A DNA stretch of 64,000 nucleotides from Hafnia alvei (lineage in GTDB: Bacteria; Pseudomonadota; Gammaproteobacteria; Enterobacterales; Enterobacteriaceae). The stretch is from NCBI RefSeq assembly GCF_900095695.1, contig NZ_FMIQ01000006.1:1-64000 (forward strand), in the 5' to 3' direction. Numbering within the stretch: position 1 is the stretch's first letter; every line of letters starts with the position of its first letter. Below the pieces are notes generated by a model that saw nothing but the letters and a program-made list of their open reading frames with translations, ran no database searches and was not told the DNA's origin. Shown in pieces: positions 16,223 through 24,671 of the stretch. A program made the translations under genes and the position numbers.

Positions 16223-17347
16223 ATGAACAGTGTAGAAGAGCACCGGCCTGAGTTTAGCGTGACCGCCGAGGGTAAAGACATCTCTAAAGCGTTACGCCAA
16301 TGCCTGCAAGAACTGACACTCACCGACAACGGCGGGGCCACAGGCAAAGCCGATGAGCTACAAATCACGCTGATATCAGAAACCTTACCGTTGCCCAGCA
16401 ATGGGGCGCGGTTACAGTTGGGACTGGGATTTAACGGCAATCTGGTGGACAAGGGCTGGTTTGTGGTCAGCGGTGTCTCGAGCAGTGGTCCACCGCGTAA
16501 AGTGGTGATCTATGCCACGGCAGCACCGATGAATGCCCAGAAGCAAAGCGGGAACGTGCAAAGCCACAAAACGCGCAGCTGGGATAATTTGACGCTGGGC
16601 GACATTGTGAAAACGGTGGCCACCGACAATGGTTTGATCCCCAAAGTTGCACCGGCGCTGGCGGCGATTGCGGTGTCGCATGTGGATCAGGCGTCGGAGT
16701 CGGATGCCAATCTCTTGACGCGGCTGGCTCGGAGTCATAACGCCGTGAGTAAACCGAGCGGGGGATATTGGTTGTTCTTGGAGCAAGGCGCTGCGTTAAC
16801 CGCCAGCGGCAAGGCGCTTGCTGATGTCACCCTTGTCCCGCGTGAGGTATCGAACTGGACTTACAGTGAAGGACAGCGCGGTTCGACTACGGGAAAACCG
16901 TCGTCCGGTGGAAAAGAGAAGAAGGGTAAGATTGGGGTCAACTACTACGATGAGGATACCGGGCAGACCAAAGTGGCGCAGACCGAGCATGATGGCCCCG
17001 ATCTCGAAAACCCCTATACCCAATCGCATAAAGCGCAGGCAGACCAGCAGGCCAAGGCGAAAAAGACGCAGGCCAAACGCAACGAGCAGCGGATGAATAT
17101 CACCGCGCCCTGCCGTCCTCAACACTTACCGTTGACCGCCGAGGCGCGCGTGACGACACAAGGGTTTGGTCAGCGTGAGGATCGCTCATGGTTGATTGAG
17201 TCGATGGTCTACAGCCTAACCAGTGGGGGACTCTCGGTGGCATTTAATTTAGCGACGGATATCAAACCCAAGGCGACAAGCGGTAAGAAAAAGAAAGAGA
17301 AGAAGGATAAAACCGGCCCCGAATATTTCGGCAAGCAGAAAAACTAG
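16223..17347 (+). CDS. D: P2 gpD-like baseplate hub protein
   Basis: This tail hub (historically the late-control D protein) connects tube and spike. The 374-residue protein begins with the strand PEFSVTAEGKDISKAL, then LTLTDNGGATGKADELQITL. It contains the central family block TLGDIVKTVATDNGL...HVDQASESDANLLTRLARSHN. An Ala/Lys/Gln-rich insert (SHKAQADQQAKAKKTQAK) precedes the C-terminal VTTQGFGQREDRSWLIESMVY and a lysine-rich tail. The start at the ATG at 16223 is two bases after the gpX stop. A T-tract hairpin follows the stop. Confidence 0.92.
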   Translation: MNSVEEHRPEFSVTAEGKDISKALRQCLQELTLTDNGGATGKADELQITLISETLPLPSNGARLQLGLGFNGNLVDKGWFVVSGVSSSGPPRKVVIYATAAPMNAQKQSGNVQSHKTRSWDNLTLGDIVKTVATDNGLIPKVAPALAAIAVSHVDQASESDANLLTRLARSHNAVSKPSGGYWLFLEQGAALTASGKALADVTLVPREVSNWTYSEGQRGSTTGKPSSGGKEKKGKIGVNYYDEDTGQTKVAQTEHDGPDLENPYTQSHKAQADQQAKAKKTQAKRNEQRMNITAPCRPQHLPLTAEARVTTQGFGQREDRSWLIESMVYSLTSGGLSVAFNLATDIKPKATSGKKKKEKKDKTGPEYFGKQKN

Positions 17348-17348
17348 A

Positions 17349-17369
17349 CCCGCTCCGGCGGGTTTTTTT
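17349..17369 (+). terminator. Hairpin with T-tract between hub and wedge genes
   Basis: CCCGC-tccg-GCGGG followed by TTTTTTT, identical in stem and loop to the element after the spike gene. GGAGG for the next gene starts 3 bases later. Confidence 0.7.
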
Positions 17370-17380
17370 ATGGAGGTGAT

Positions 17381-17731
17381 ATGCAGGGTGTAAACGCTCA
17401 GACGGGCAAACGACTGGCGGGGAATGCGCATCTACGCCAATCCGTTATCGACATTCTTAGTACGCCTAAAAATAGTCGTGTGCTTCTGCGTGATTATGGC
17501 AGTGATTTACCTGACCTGATTGATAACCCGCAGGATGAAAGCACGCGGGTGCGCATTGTGGGGGCGACGGCCTCTGCGCTGGCACGCTGGGAACCGCGGT
17601 TAACCGTCAAGCGCGTACAGGTGGTGCGTGATGGCGATGGTGTGTTTGAGCTGACCATCGAGGGCATTAACAAAGAGACCGGTCAGCCGGTCACGCTTGA
17701 AGGGATAACCATTTATGGCAACAAGTCCTAA
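17381..17731 (+). CDS. Baseplate wedge protein, gpW/gp25 family
   Basis: This 116-residue protein has the gp25/P2-gpW fold pattern: an N-terminal helix (HLRQSVIDILSTPKNSRVLLRDYGSDL), the P-D-L-I-D-N loop, the central helix with ARWEPRLTVKRVQV, and a final strand pair (ELTIEGINKETGQ). Members form the inner ring of the contractile baseplate and are the nucleation point for sheath attachment. It starts behind GGAGGTGAT and overlaps J by 17 bases. Confidence 0.9.
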   Translation: MQGVNAQTGKRLAGNAHLRQSVIDILSTPKNSRVLLRDYGSDLPDLIDNPQDESTRVRIVGATASALARWEPRLTVKRVQVVRDGDGVFELTIEGINKETGQPVTLEGITIYGNKS

Positions 17732-18629
17732 CCTTATCGATCTCTCGGCTATCCCGGTACCGGATGCCATTCTTGTCCCTGATGCGACGACTATTTTTAA
17801 CAGTTGGCTCGAGAAGCTCCGCGATCTGGATACGGTGTATGACGCGCTGGTGGAGTCTGATCCGGTCTACAAGCAGGGCGAAGCCAATGCGTATCAAACC
17901 GTCTTGTTATTGCAGCGTATCAATGACGCGGTGCGTGGCGTGCTGCTAGCCAGTGCGCTGGGTGCGGATTTGGATCAGATTGGCGCCGGATTTAACGTGG
18001 CGAGGCAGGTAATAACTCCCGCCCAGCCCGAGGCCATTCCGCCGGTTGAAGCCAAGATGGAGGAGGATGAGGCATATCGGGGACGCATCCAGTTGTCATG
18101 GTCACAGCTCAGCACCGCCGGTGCGCGTAACGCTTACCGGTTTTACGCCAAATCCGCCGATCCCGATGTGTTAGATGCGGAAGCCTATGGACCCCAGACC
18201 CACAACCGTCCCGGTGAAGTGGATGTGTATGTGTTGTCTCGAACGAAAAGCGGTACCGCGCCCCAAGCGCTGCTCGATGCCGTCAGTCACGCATTAAATG
18301 AAGATGAAGTGCGACCGTTAACGGATTACGTGACGGTGCAAAGCGCGGTCCTGAGTGAATACGCCGTGGTGGCCACGTTGGATATTCCCGACGGCCCTGA
18401 CGCCCAGACGGTGTTGGAGAGTGCAAGAGCAGCACTCGAAACCTATGTGGCGCAGGTGCATCGCATTGGCGGCGTAGCACCACTTTCCGGTATTTACCGC
18501 GCCCTGCATCAACCGGGCGTGACTCGCGTTCATTTGGCACAGCCCACCGCGGATATTGAAGCCAAAACAGGCGCCGCGCCGTATTGCAGCACGGTCACGT
18601 TGACCTTATTGGAGGCGGATGATGTTTAA
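17715..18629 (+). CDS. J: Baseplate assembly protein J, P2 gpJ family
   Basis: gpJ is a long wedge component at the baseplate periphery. The 304-residue protein has the family N-terminus (NLIDLSAIPVPDAI), helical blocks around ALGADLDQIGAGFNVAR, and the conserved DEAYRGRIQLSWSQLSTAGA. These are followed by AYRFYAKSADPDVLDAEAYG and beta domains with PGEVDVYVLSR and VRPLTDYVTVQSA. It overlaps W at its start and I at its end, typical of the P2 W-J-I block. Confidence 0.93.
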   Translation: MATSPNLIDLSAIPVPDAILVPDATTIFNSWLEKLRDLDTVYDALVESDPVYKQGEANAYQTVLLLQRINDAVRGVLLASALGADLDQIGAGFNVARQVITPAQPEAIPPVEAKMEEDEAYRGRIQLSWSQLSTAGARNAYRFYAKSADPDVLDAEAYGPQTHNRPGEVDVYVLSRTKSGTAPQALLDAVSHALNEDEVRPLTDYVTVQSAVLSEYAVVATLDIPDGPDAQTVLESARAALETYVAQVHRIGGVAPLSGIYRALHQPGVTRVHLAQPTADIEAKTGAAPYCSTVTLTLLEADDV

Positions 18630-19173
18630 GTCGTTACTTCCGCCTAATGCTAAGTCCGAAGAGCGCGCGCTCGAACAGGCCAACGGCGAACAAATTCTTG
18701 CGCTGCCGGTTCCTATTCGTCATGTCAAAGATCCCGCGACCTGTCCGGCACATTTGCTGCCGTGGCTGGCATGGGAATATGCAGTGGATTACTGGAACCC
18801 GGATTGGGACGAGGCACAAAAGCGGCAGGTTATTGCGGACGCGGCCTATGTTCACCAGCACAGAGGAACGGCAGGTGCAGTGCGGCGATCGCTAAGCGCG
18901 GTGGGCCTACCCACTACCGTGGTGGAATGGTGGCAAGACCAACCCCAGCAAGACCCGTACACCTTTCGTATTGAGGTCTACAGCACTCAGGGGGTGACCG
19001 AAGCCTTGTACACGCAGATCCGTAACCTTACCGATCGCGCAAAGAACCTCCGCAGCCACCTGAGCAAAATAGATGTGATCACCGACGTAGGAACTGAGGG
19101 CGCGTTTTACATTTCAGGTGCTGCGACCGCACACATTGATATCGATATATTTGCAGGGGAGCCCAATGGCTAA
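18622..19173 (+). CDS. I: Tail protein I, P2 gpI family
   Basis: gpI is a baseplate protein that links the wedges to the fibres. The 183-residue protein has the family blocks [37 protein letters not shown], and [20 protein letters not shown] near the middle. Two ATGs overlap the J stop; I chose the second (18622), six bases from GGAGG. Its end overlaps the fibre start by 8 bases. Confidence 0.93.
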   Translation: MFKSLLPPNAKSEERALEQANGEQILALPVPIRHVKDPATCPAHLLPWLAWEYAVDYWNPDWDEAQKRQVIADAAYVHQHRGTAGAVRRSLSAVGLPTTVVEWWQDQPQQDPYTFRIEVYSTQGVTEALYTQIRNLTDRAKNLRSHLSKIDVITDVGTEGAFYISGAATAHIDIDIFAGEPNG

Positions 19174-20866
19174 CTTTTACAGCATTATTACGAATCGCGG
19201 CAAAGAGCTCGAGGCCGAAGCGCTGGCGAGTGGAACTAAAATCACGTTGGTGAAATTTGTCGTCGGTGACGGCAACGGACAGGCCACGCCGCCAAAGCCA
19301 ACGCAAACCAAGCTGGTGAACGAGAAATATCGCGGCGATATTGGGGATCTCAGCGTTTCTCCCGATCAGTCGACCCAGATGATGGCAAAAATAGTCCTCC
19401 CGACCGACGTGGGCGGCTTTACCGTGCGTGAAATCGGGATACTGACTGATGCCGGTGAGCTGTATGCCGTGGCGAACTGTGCCGCAATTGAAAAGCCGGT
19501 AGGTGGTGTCAGCGTCAATATGCAGTTTCGTCTGGCGGTGTCAGATACGGCCAATATCACGTTAAATGTCGCGACGGGTGATGGACTGTTTTTGCGAATC
19601 GATCAGGATTTGTCGGAAATCCGCGGACGCGGTGCGCAGGCGCAAAAGACCGCGCGTGAATCGCTGGCGGTTGTGGATGCGTCTACAAAGCAAAAGGGGC
19701 TGGTACAACTTAATAGTGCCACAAACAGCACCAGTGAAATTCAGGCTGCAACACCGGCAGCGGTGAAGGCAACCTATGATTTAGCGAATGCCAAGTACAC
19801 CGCGCAGGACGCCACAACGGCCAGAAAAGGGATTGTCCAGCTTAACAGTGCTACCAATAGTGACAGTGAGACGCAAGCGGCAACCCCCAAAGCTGTTAAA
19901 GCTGCTAATGATAACGCCAACGGACGCGTACCGAGTGGGCGCAAGGTTAATGGTAAAGCATTAAGTGCTGACATCAACGTGACATCAACGGATATTTTTG
20001 ACGTTCAGGCTGTTGGTATTGGCGCTAATCAAAACCTGAATAATTTCAAAACACCGGGTATCTATTACCAAGCGGCAAACGCTAATAGTTCGCTAGCGCT
20101 GAACTATCCTGAAGCGCTGGCTGGTACGTTGCTTGTCTACAAGAATGCGGGTATCACACAAGAATATCTCGTGTATAACAGCAGCCGCATTTATACCCGC
20201 AGCCAGTATATGGATGGTGCGTGGACTGCGTGGACACCGCAAGATAGTTTTCCAGTAGGTTCGCCTATACCGTGGCCGTCAGATTCAGCGCCACCATTCT
20301 ATGCACTGATGCAAGGGCAAACGTTTGATAAAAATGTTTATCGACTTTTAGCAATTGCTTACCCGGCTGGTGTTATCCCTGATATGCGTGGCTGGACAAT
20401 CAAAGGCAAACCAGCCAGCGGCCGTGCCGTGTTATCGCAAGAGCAAGACGGCATTAAATCGCATAACCACAGCGCCAGTGCTTCAAATACCGACTTAGGC
20501 ACCAAGACAACCAGCAGTTTTAATTACGGCAACAAAACTGTTAGCACCTTTGACTATGGCACAAAGACGACTAATACCACTGGTGACCACGTTCACGGTA
20601 CTAATGGATCGGCTGGAGATGCTGATAATAATGCTTTCGCCGGTGGTGATATCAATAACCGGTTATTTAATATCAATACGAAAAACGCCGGTAATCATGC
20701 GCATACGGTCGGCATAGGTGCACATAACCACACGGTAGCGATTGGCGCACATAGCCATACCGTTGCCCTAGGTGCTCATGGTCACACCATCACGGTAAAT
20801 GCCGCAGGCAACCCAGAGAACACCGTAAAAAACATCGCTTATAACTATATTGTGAGGCTTGCGTAA
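19166..20866 (+). CDS. Tail fibre protein, P2 gpH type, with HxH-repeat tip
   Basis: The fibre recognises the host surface. Residues 1-150 form the conserved baseplate-attachment domain ([39 protein letters not shown]). Residues 170-260 hold two repeats of the form [12 protein letters not shown]...[10 protein letters not shown] collar-like middle and a short T-collar ([17 protein letters not shown]) follow. The tip at ~430-540 carries six HxH motifs, four of them in a near-perfect 8-residue repeat ([24 protein letters not shown]). HxH motifs bind iron in the T4 long-fibre tip; the same use here is inference. Confidence 0.92.
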   Translation: MANFYSIITNRGKELEAEALASGTKITLVKFVVGDGNGQATPPKPTQTKLVNEKYRGDIGDLSVSPDQSTQMMAKIVLPTDVGGFTVREIGILTDAGELYAVANCAAIEKPVGGVSVNMQFRLAVSDTANITLNVATGDGLFLRIDQDLSEIRGRGAQAQKTARESLAVVDASTKQKGLVQLNSATNSTSEIQAATPAAVKATYDLANAKYTAQDATTARKGIVQLNSATNSDSETQAATPKAVKAANDNANGRVPSGRKVNGKALSADINVTSTDIFDVQAVGIGANQNLNNFKTPGIYYQAANANSSLALNYPEALAGTLLVYKNAGITQEYLVYNSSRIYTRSQYMDGAWTAWTPQDSFPVGSPIPWPSDSAPPFYALMQGQTFDKNVYRLLAIAYPAGVIPDMRGWTIKGKPASGRAVLSQEQDGIKSHNHSASASNTDLGTKTTSSFNYGNKTVSTFDYGTKTTNTTGDHVHGTNGSAGDADNNAFAGGDINNRLFNINTKNAGNHAHTVGIGAHNHTVAIGAHSHTVALGAHGHTITVNAAGNPENTVKNIAYNYIVRLA

Positions 20867-21453
20867 TGACTACTTTCAAATTTTCGAATGAAGACCAGAC
20901 GTTAACTATCTACAACTTATCTTCTGATACCAACGAACTGATTGGAGTGGGAGATTGCTTTGTTCCTGCAAATACAGGATTACCTGCCCACTGTACTAAT
21001 ATTAAACCGCCAAAGGCAAAAGCGGGTTTTGCGTTAGTGTTTGATGCTGATACAAACGCTTGGCAATACATTGCTGATCATCGAGGTGAAATTCGCTGGA
21101 ACACCCAAAGCCGTCAAGTGCAGGAAATATATGCGCTGGGGGATGTACCTATCGATACTACTGAAAAAGCACCGACCAGTGATTTTGATTTGTGGGATGG
21201 TGCAGAGTGGGTAAGGGATACACAGGCAGAGAAAGACTTTCATACCGAGGCGGCGGTACGCGAACATAAAGAGCGGATAAATCTCGCAACAGACCGTATA
21301 AACACCTTACAGGATGCGATTGATTTAGAGATGGCAACGGATTTTGAGGTTGAGAGCTTGAAGGCTTGGCGTAAGTACCGCGTGTTATTAAGTCGTGTGG
21401 ACACAAGCAAAGCGCCGGATGTTGATTGGCCACAAGAACCTAGTATTGCATAG
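20866..21453 (+). CDS. Tail fibre assembly protein (Caudo_TAP/Tfa type)
   Basis: Tfa-type chaperones help fold or cap the fibre tip and sometimes stay on it. The 195-residue protein has an N-terminal beta region containing GFALVFDADTNAWQYIADHRG, then VYALG-like 'QEIYALGDVP' and the block TSDFDLWDGAEWVRD. A helical end (EHKERINLATDRINTLQDAI...) closes with SRVDTSKAPDVDWPQEP. It overlaps the fibre stop codon. A second, shorter copy of its C-terminal end lies beyond the glycosyltransferase gene. Confidence 0.9.
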   Translation: MTTFKFSNEDQTLTIYNLSSDTNELIGVGDCFVPANTGLPAHCTNIKPPKAKAGFALVFDADTNAWQYIADHRGEIRWNTQSRQVQEIYALGDVPIDTTEKAPTSDFDLWDGAEWVRDTQAEKDFHTEAAVREHKERINLATDRINTLQDAIDLEMATDFEVESLKAWRKYRVLLSRVDTSKAPDVDWPQEPSIA

Positions 21454-21512
21454 ACGCCTATAATGATAGTTAGCCAGAGCAATTGGCTAGCTATCATTTT
21501 ACTCGTTCTATA

Positions 21513-22481
21513 TCAGCTTTGATGCTTTTTAATTAAATACCGGAGGTAGTATTTAAGATAAGAAATATAATTATTTTCCTTTAGATATTTCTTCGCCTTA
21601 AGTCTAAAGGCAGTAGCTGTTGGCGCTTCATCTAAACGGAAATCAGACCAAGGTGATGCATTAAAATATCTTGAAAAAATCCTTGATTCAAAAATTGTAT
21701 ACCACGGCTTGTTTTCGGTAGTGTAGTGAATAATAATGCTATTGAATTCAAATTCTGAATCCAAAAACTTTAACGGTGTTAGAGTTATAATTCTGTTATA
21801 TTCACGAGCTAAAACTAGCTTCTTATCATTAAGTAGTATATTTAATACGTCTTGATCAGCAAATTTATAGATAGTACCGTTGTTTATCATTTCAAAGCAA
21901 TGTTCGGTGATATTATTTTTTTTCCACTCAACAGTGTTTATAAACATGAATCCTGCATTGAAATAATTATCTATAGGGGGTAAGTGAGTCTGCAGTTCAT
22001 ATTTTTTTTGTGTTACCGCTAAATCTTCAACAACGGCCGCAATTCTATTCTCAAGATTTAGGTCTAACAATCCATCAAGCATGCCTAAGCATATCATGTC
22101 ACCATCGAGGTAAAGGATTCTTTCAATGGAACTATCAATAATTTCGGGTGCAAGGAATCTTAAGCATGTTGCTTTAGATAATCCTTGAGTTAATGTCTTT
22201 TCATTTATGTACATATCACCATGTATCTTATACACAGTGAGCGACACGTTATCTCCCTTTATTTTAGAGAATCGGGTTAAGCTATCGTCGCTAACATCCT
22301 CAGAGAATAGATGGAAATGTAGGTTTATATTTGGGTTGTTTTTTATCACAGATGTGATAGCTACACCGCATGGCATCGCAAAATTATTATCAAAGCAAAA
22401 TGTAATATTTAGCGTTTTGCTTTCCGATAGTTTATTCTTGATGAGCATTATTTCATCATATTTATAATTGCAATGTCCCAT
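21513..22481 (-). CDS. Family-8 glycosyltransferase, LPS galactosyl/glucosyltransferase (WaaJ/WaaO) type
   Basis: The 322-residue protein has the GT8 layout: first strand NITFCFDNNFAMPCGVAITSV, the metal-binding DxD in ILYLDGDMICLG, then DNYFNAGFMFIN and the late FADQDVLNILL and IIHYTTENKPW blocks. A C-terminal basic helical part (KAKKYLKENNYISYLKYYLRYLIKK) resembles the membrane-binding end of Waa enzymes. Such enzymes add hexoses to the LPS outer core using UDP-sugars. I took the ATG at 22481, behind GGGG; the frame opens further upstream (22565) with a hydrophobic but unconserved leader. It is strongly AT-rich against its neighbours and transcribed opposite to the fibre genes, both signs of separate acquisition. 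Confidence 0.85.
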   Translation of the reverse strand: MGHCNYKYDEIMLIKNKLSESKTLNITFCFDNNFAMPCGVAITSVIKNNPNINLHFHLFSEDVSDDSLTRFSKIKGDNVSLTVYKIHGDMYINEKTLTQGLSKATCLRFLAPEIIDSSIERILYLDGDMICLGMLDGLLDLNLENRIAAVVEDLAVTQKKYELQTHLPPIDNYFNAGFMFINTVEWKKNNITEHCFEMINNGTIYKFADQDVLNILLNDKKLVLAREYNRIITLTPLKFLDSEFEFNSIIIHYTTENKPWYTIFESRIFSRYFNASPWSDFRLDEAPTATAFRLKAKKYLKENNYISYLKYYLRYLIKKHQS

Positions 22482-22557
22482 AGAGCCCCAAATAAGATTT
22501 TTTAAATAAATATTTATCACATTGACGAATATCAGTATTTTGACGATATAGAACAGT

Positions 22558-22803
22558 TTGGTCAATTTGTTTGTGGCACGAAAGTGGCGAGGATGGAGCG
22601 CCTCGATGGTAATTGAGTCTTTGATGGCGGAGGCGAATCAAAAAATCGCGCCGCTACAAGCCGCATTAGACGTAGGCATGGCGACTGATGAAGAATTAGC
22701 GAAGCTCAAAGTGTGGGAAACCTACTTTGTGTTACCCAGCCGAGTGGATGTAAGTAAAGCGCCGGATGTTGAATGGCCTGAAAAAACCAGAAGAGTAGTT
22801 TAG
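22558..22803 (+). pseudogene. C-terminal fragment of a second tail fibre assembly gene
   Basis: From about 22606 this frame reads VIESLMAEANQKIAPLQAAL, then LPSRVDVSKAPDVEWPEK. It is homologous to the last ~60 residues of the fibre-assembly protein at 20866 (LQDAIDLEMATDFEVE, LSRVDTSKAPDVDWPQ). The N-terminal two thirds are missing, and the first 16 codons are unrelated. It is best read as a remnant left by recombination at the fibre locus, with the glycosyltransferase gene between the two copies. An 81-residue product cannot be excluded. Confidence 0.7.
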
Positions 22804-22805
22804 TT

Positions 22806-22836
22806 TGCGCCGGAGCGTATGCAAGACTCCGGCGCA
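22806..22836. terminator. Strong inverted repeat between converging genes
   Basis: A perfect 10-bp stem (TGCGCCGGAG / CTCCGGCGCA) with an 11-base loop lies between the fibre-assembly fragment and the 3' end of the Tle1-like gene. There is no T-tract. Terminator function is inferred from position. Confidence 0.5.
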
Positions 22837-22875
22837 GTGACAACACCAGCGGATCGCCGCAGAGCGTCGGTTCTG

Positions 22876-24669
22876 TTATCCTCGTGGCTCCATCCAGCGC
22901 ACGGAAAAATACCCGTCATTGATGCCTTCAGCACGCTGCACATCATGCACAAACCACGCATAAAGTACCGACGAATCTACACACCATCTGATCGGCGGCG
23001 ATTTTCCATCGTGTCCAGCGACACCGCATTCCAGAAAATACTTAGCACGCACACGCGCAGGCATAAGGATATTGTCCAGATAAAGCTGAGGGGGATAGTG
23101 GTACTTCTGAGTCAGCAAAAGATGGGCCGCATTCGCCACATCCGACAGCCAGCCCCAGTGTTTTTCCAGGATACGGATCTCTTCTGCCGTCTCACCCGAC
23201 GCCTGTCTGGCCTGCGGGGTAATCGACAGTCCCATCGAGGCGCCCGGAGACAGCAGAATGCTCGAGTGAATACTCTCCAGCCGCCGAAGCTCGCTCTTGT
23301 ATTCGTAAAACTGCCGCCCCAGCCACTCAAAATAACCGTCAAGATGCCGGTTCATCGCCCCATAACTCAGCGCGGTGGCATTGACCGCGCTCTGATACGA
23401 TTTCACCCACTGTTCAGCCGACTGACTTCCCACCTCGTCACTCAGGTCGAAATACGCCCATACTAGCCGGTCAGTCTTGTACAGCGTGCTGAAATCAGGA
23501 AAAGGTACGGTGGCCTTCATGGCCTCAGTGTACATTTTCCGCAGCGACACCCTGCACAGCTCCGCGCTCGGCTTTTGTACATCCGGTTTCAGCCCGCCCC
23601 CGATATCCTCACTGCACCCCGGCATCAGCAATTCCTGATGTTCAAAACCGTCCCGACCGGTGCGGTAAATGCACCGCCAGCGCCGCCGCTCATGGGCCGC
23701 CACCAGATGCAGCGAATTTTTGACGGCTGCCGGCAGGGGTGACATATGTTCAAGGTATTTACGCCCAAACAGCGCCCCCACCGTTCCCGCCGTTTTCGCG
23801 ACCGCTCCGGGCAGCCAGCTGACCGCCGACGCCGCGTAGTCCAGACCGTCATCGCTGCTCTCCGGCGTATCTCGCGAGCAGTCAAACAGCCCGGCAAACA
23901 CGATATCGACAGGGACGCCGCGAAAGGTAGGGTTTCCACCCGTTTTTTTGTCACATATCTCACCCAGCAGCATATCGATAAACTGCCGGGCCAGCGTGCC
24001 ACCCATGTCAAAGCCAAAGACGGACACCGAAATCAGCCGCACGGGAACCTCCCCGTCTTTTACTGCATCCTCGAATGACCGTACAAAGCGCGCTTTCGTG
24101 CTGTTCAGGCGCGTGTCCGCGCCGGTCACAAAATTGTAGGCCATAAAGGCCGAGTCGCGCAGCCACGGCGTCGCCTCGATACTCACCCGCTTCAGCGCGT
24201 TCACCGCCGAGTCCTTCAGCAGCCCCAGCCGCCCCTTCGGGGTCAGCAGCGTGTCCTTCATCTCCGTCAGGACGTCCTTGCCGCTGGTGCCGCCCAGCGA
24301 CGACTGAAAGGCCTCTTTCGCCATATCCGCGGGCTTGTCCTTCAGGTCATCCAGCAGCGAGCCCAGGGACTTATCCATCATCCCCTGAAGCCGCTCCGCA
24401 GTTGCCTCGTCAAACGGCGTCCCCAGCCCAGATATGTAGTGTTTTTTATATGCCACTAAGTCCGTTTTATTTTCTTCTTCTGGGTAAGCTCTGAACAAAC
24501 GAGCAACATTGCTCAGCCGGTTTGCCGGCGCATCCTGCTCGATATTGCGCTCCACACCGTCGAAGAAGAACCCGACATGCAGTATCCGTGAGCAGTTACC
24601 GAGTCGGTAGTCACAGGACTGCTGCGCCCGGTGCGCCGCCGCGATAACCGCATCTAAATCTATCTCCAT
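22876..24669 (-). CDS. DUF2235/Tle1-like protein (T6SS phospholipase-effector family), nucleophile motif altered
   Basis: Tle1 proteins are alpha/beta-hydrolase phospholipases delivered by type VI secretion. The 597-residue protein has the family start (RILHVGFFFDGVERN), YISGLGTPF, the elbow region SVSVFGFDMGGTLARQF, the acid block IVFAGLFDCSRD and the histidine block HLVAAHERRRW. At the elbow the usual GFSRG serine is an aspartate (GFDMG), so classical hydrolysis is doubtful. It lies directly after a DUF3304-type membrane gene, with start and stop nearly overlapping. The ATG at 24669 has GAGGA at good spacing; a GTG at 24675 is possible. No VgrG, PAAR or T6SS genes are in the window. Confidence 0.8.
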   Translation of the reverse strand: MEIDLDAVIAAAHRAQQSCDYRLGNCSRILHVGFFFDGVERNIEQDAPANRLSNVARLFRAYPEEENKTDLVAYKKHYISGLGTPFDEATAERLQGMMDKSLGSLLDDLKDKPADMAKEAFQSSLGGTSGKDVLTEMKDTLLTPKGRLGLLKDSAVNALKRVSIEATPWLRDSAFMAYNFVTGADTRLNSTKARFVRSFEDAVKDGEVPVRLISVSVFGFDMGGTLARQFIDMLLGEICDKKTGGNPTFRGVPVDIVFAGLFDCSRDTPESSDDGLDYAASAVSWLPGAVAKTAGTVGALFGRKYLEHMSPLPAAVKNSLHLVAAHERRRWRCIYRTGRDGFEHQELLMPGCSEDIGGGLKPDVQKPSAELCRVSLRKMYTEAMKATVPFPDFSTLYKTDRLVWAYFDLSDEVGSQSAEQWVKSYQSAVNATALSYGAMNRHLDGYFEWLGRQFYEYKSELRRLESIHSSILLSPGASMGLSITPQARQASGETAEEIRILEKHWGWLSDVANAAHLLLTQKYHYPPQLYLDNILMPARVRAKYFLECGVAGHDGKSPPIRWCVDSSVLYAWFVHDVQRAEGINDGYFSVRWMEPRG

Positions 24670-24671
24670 GA

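Noticed and set aside
22819..23466. Long plus-strand open frame (215 codons) opposite the Tle1-like gene
   Set aside because: It is Arg/His/Pro-rich, typical of an antisense shadow in GC-rich sequence, while the minus-strand frame has clear family motifs.
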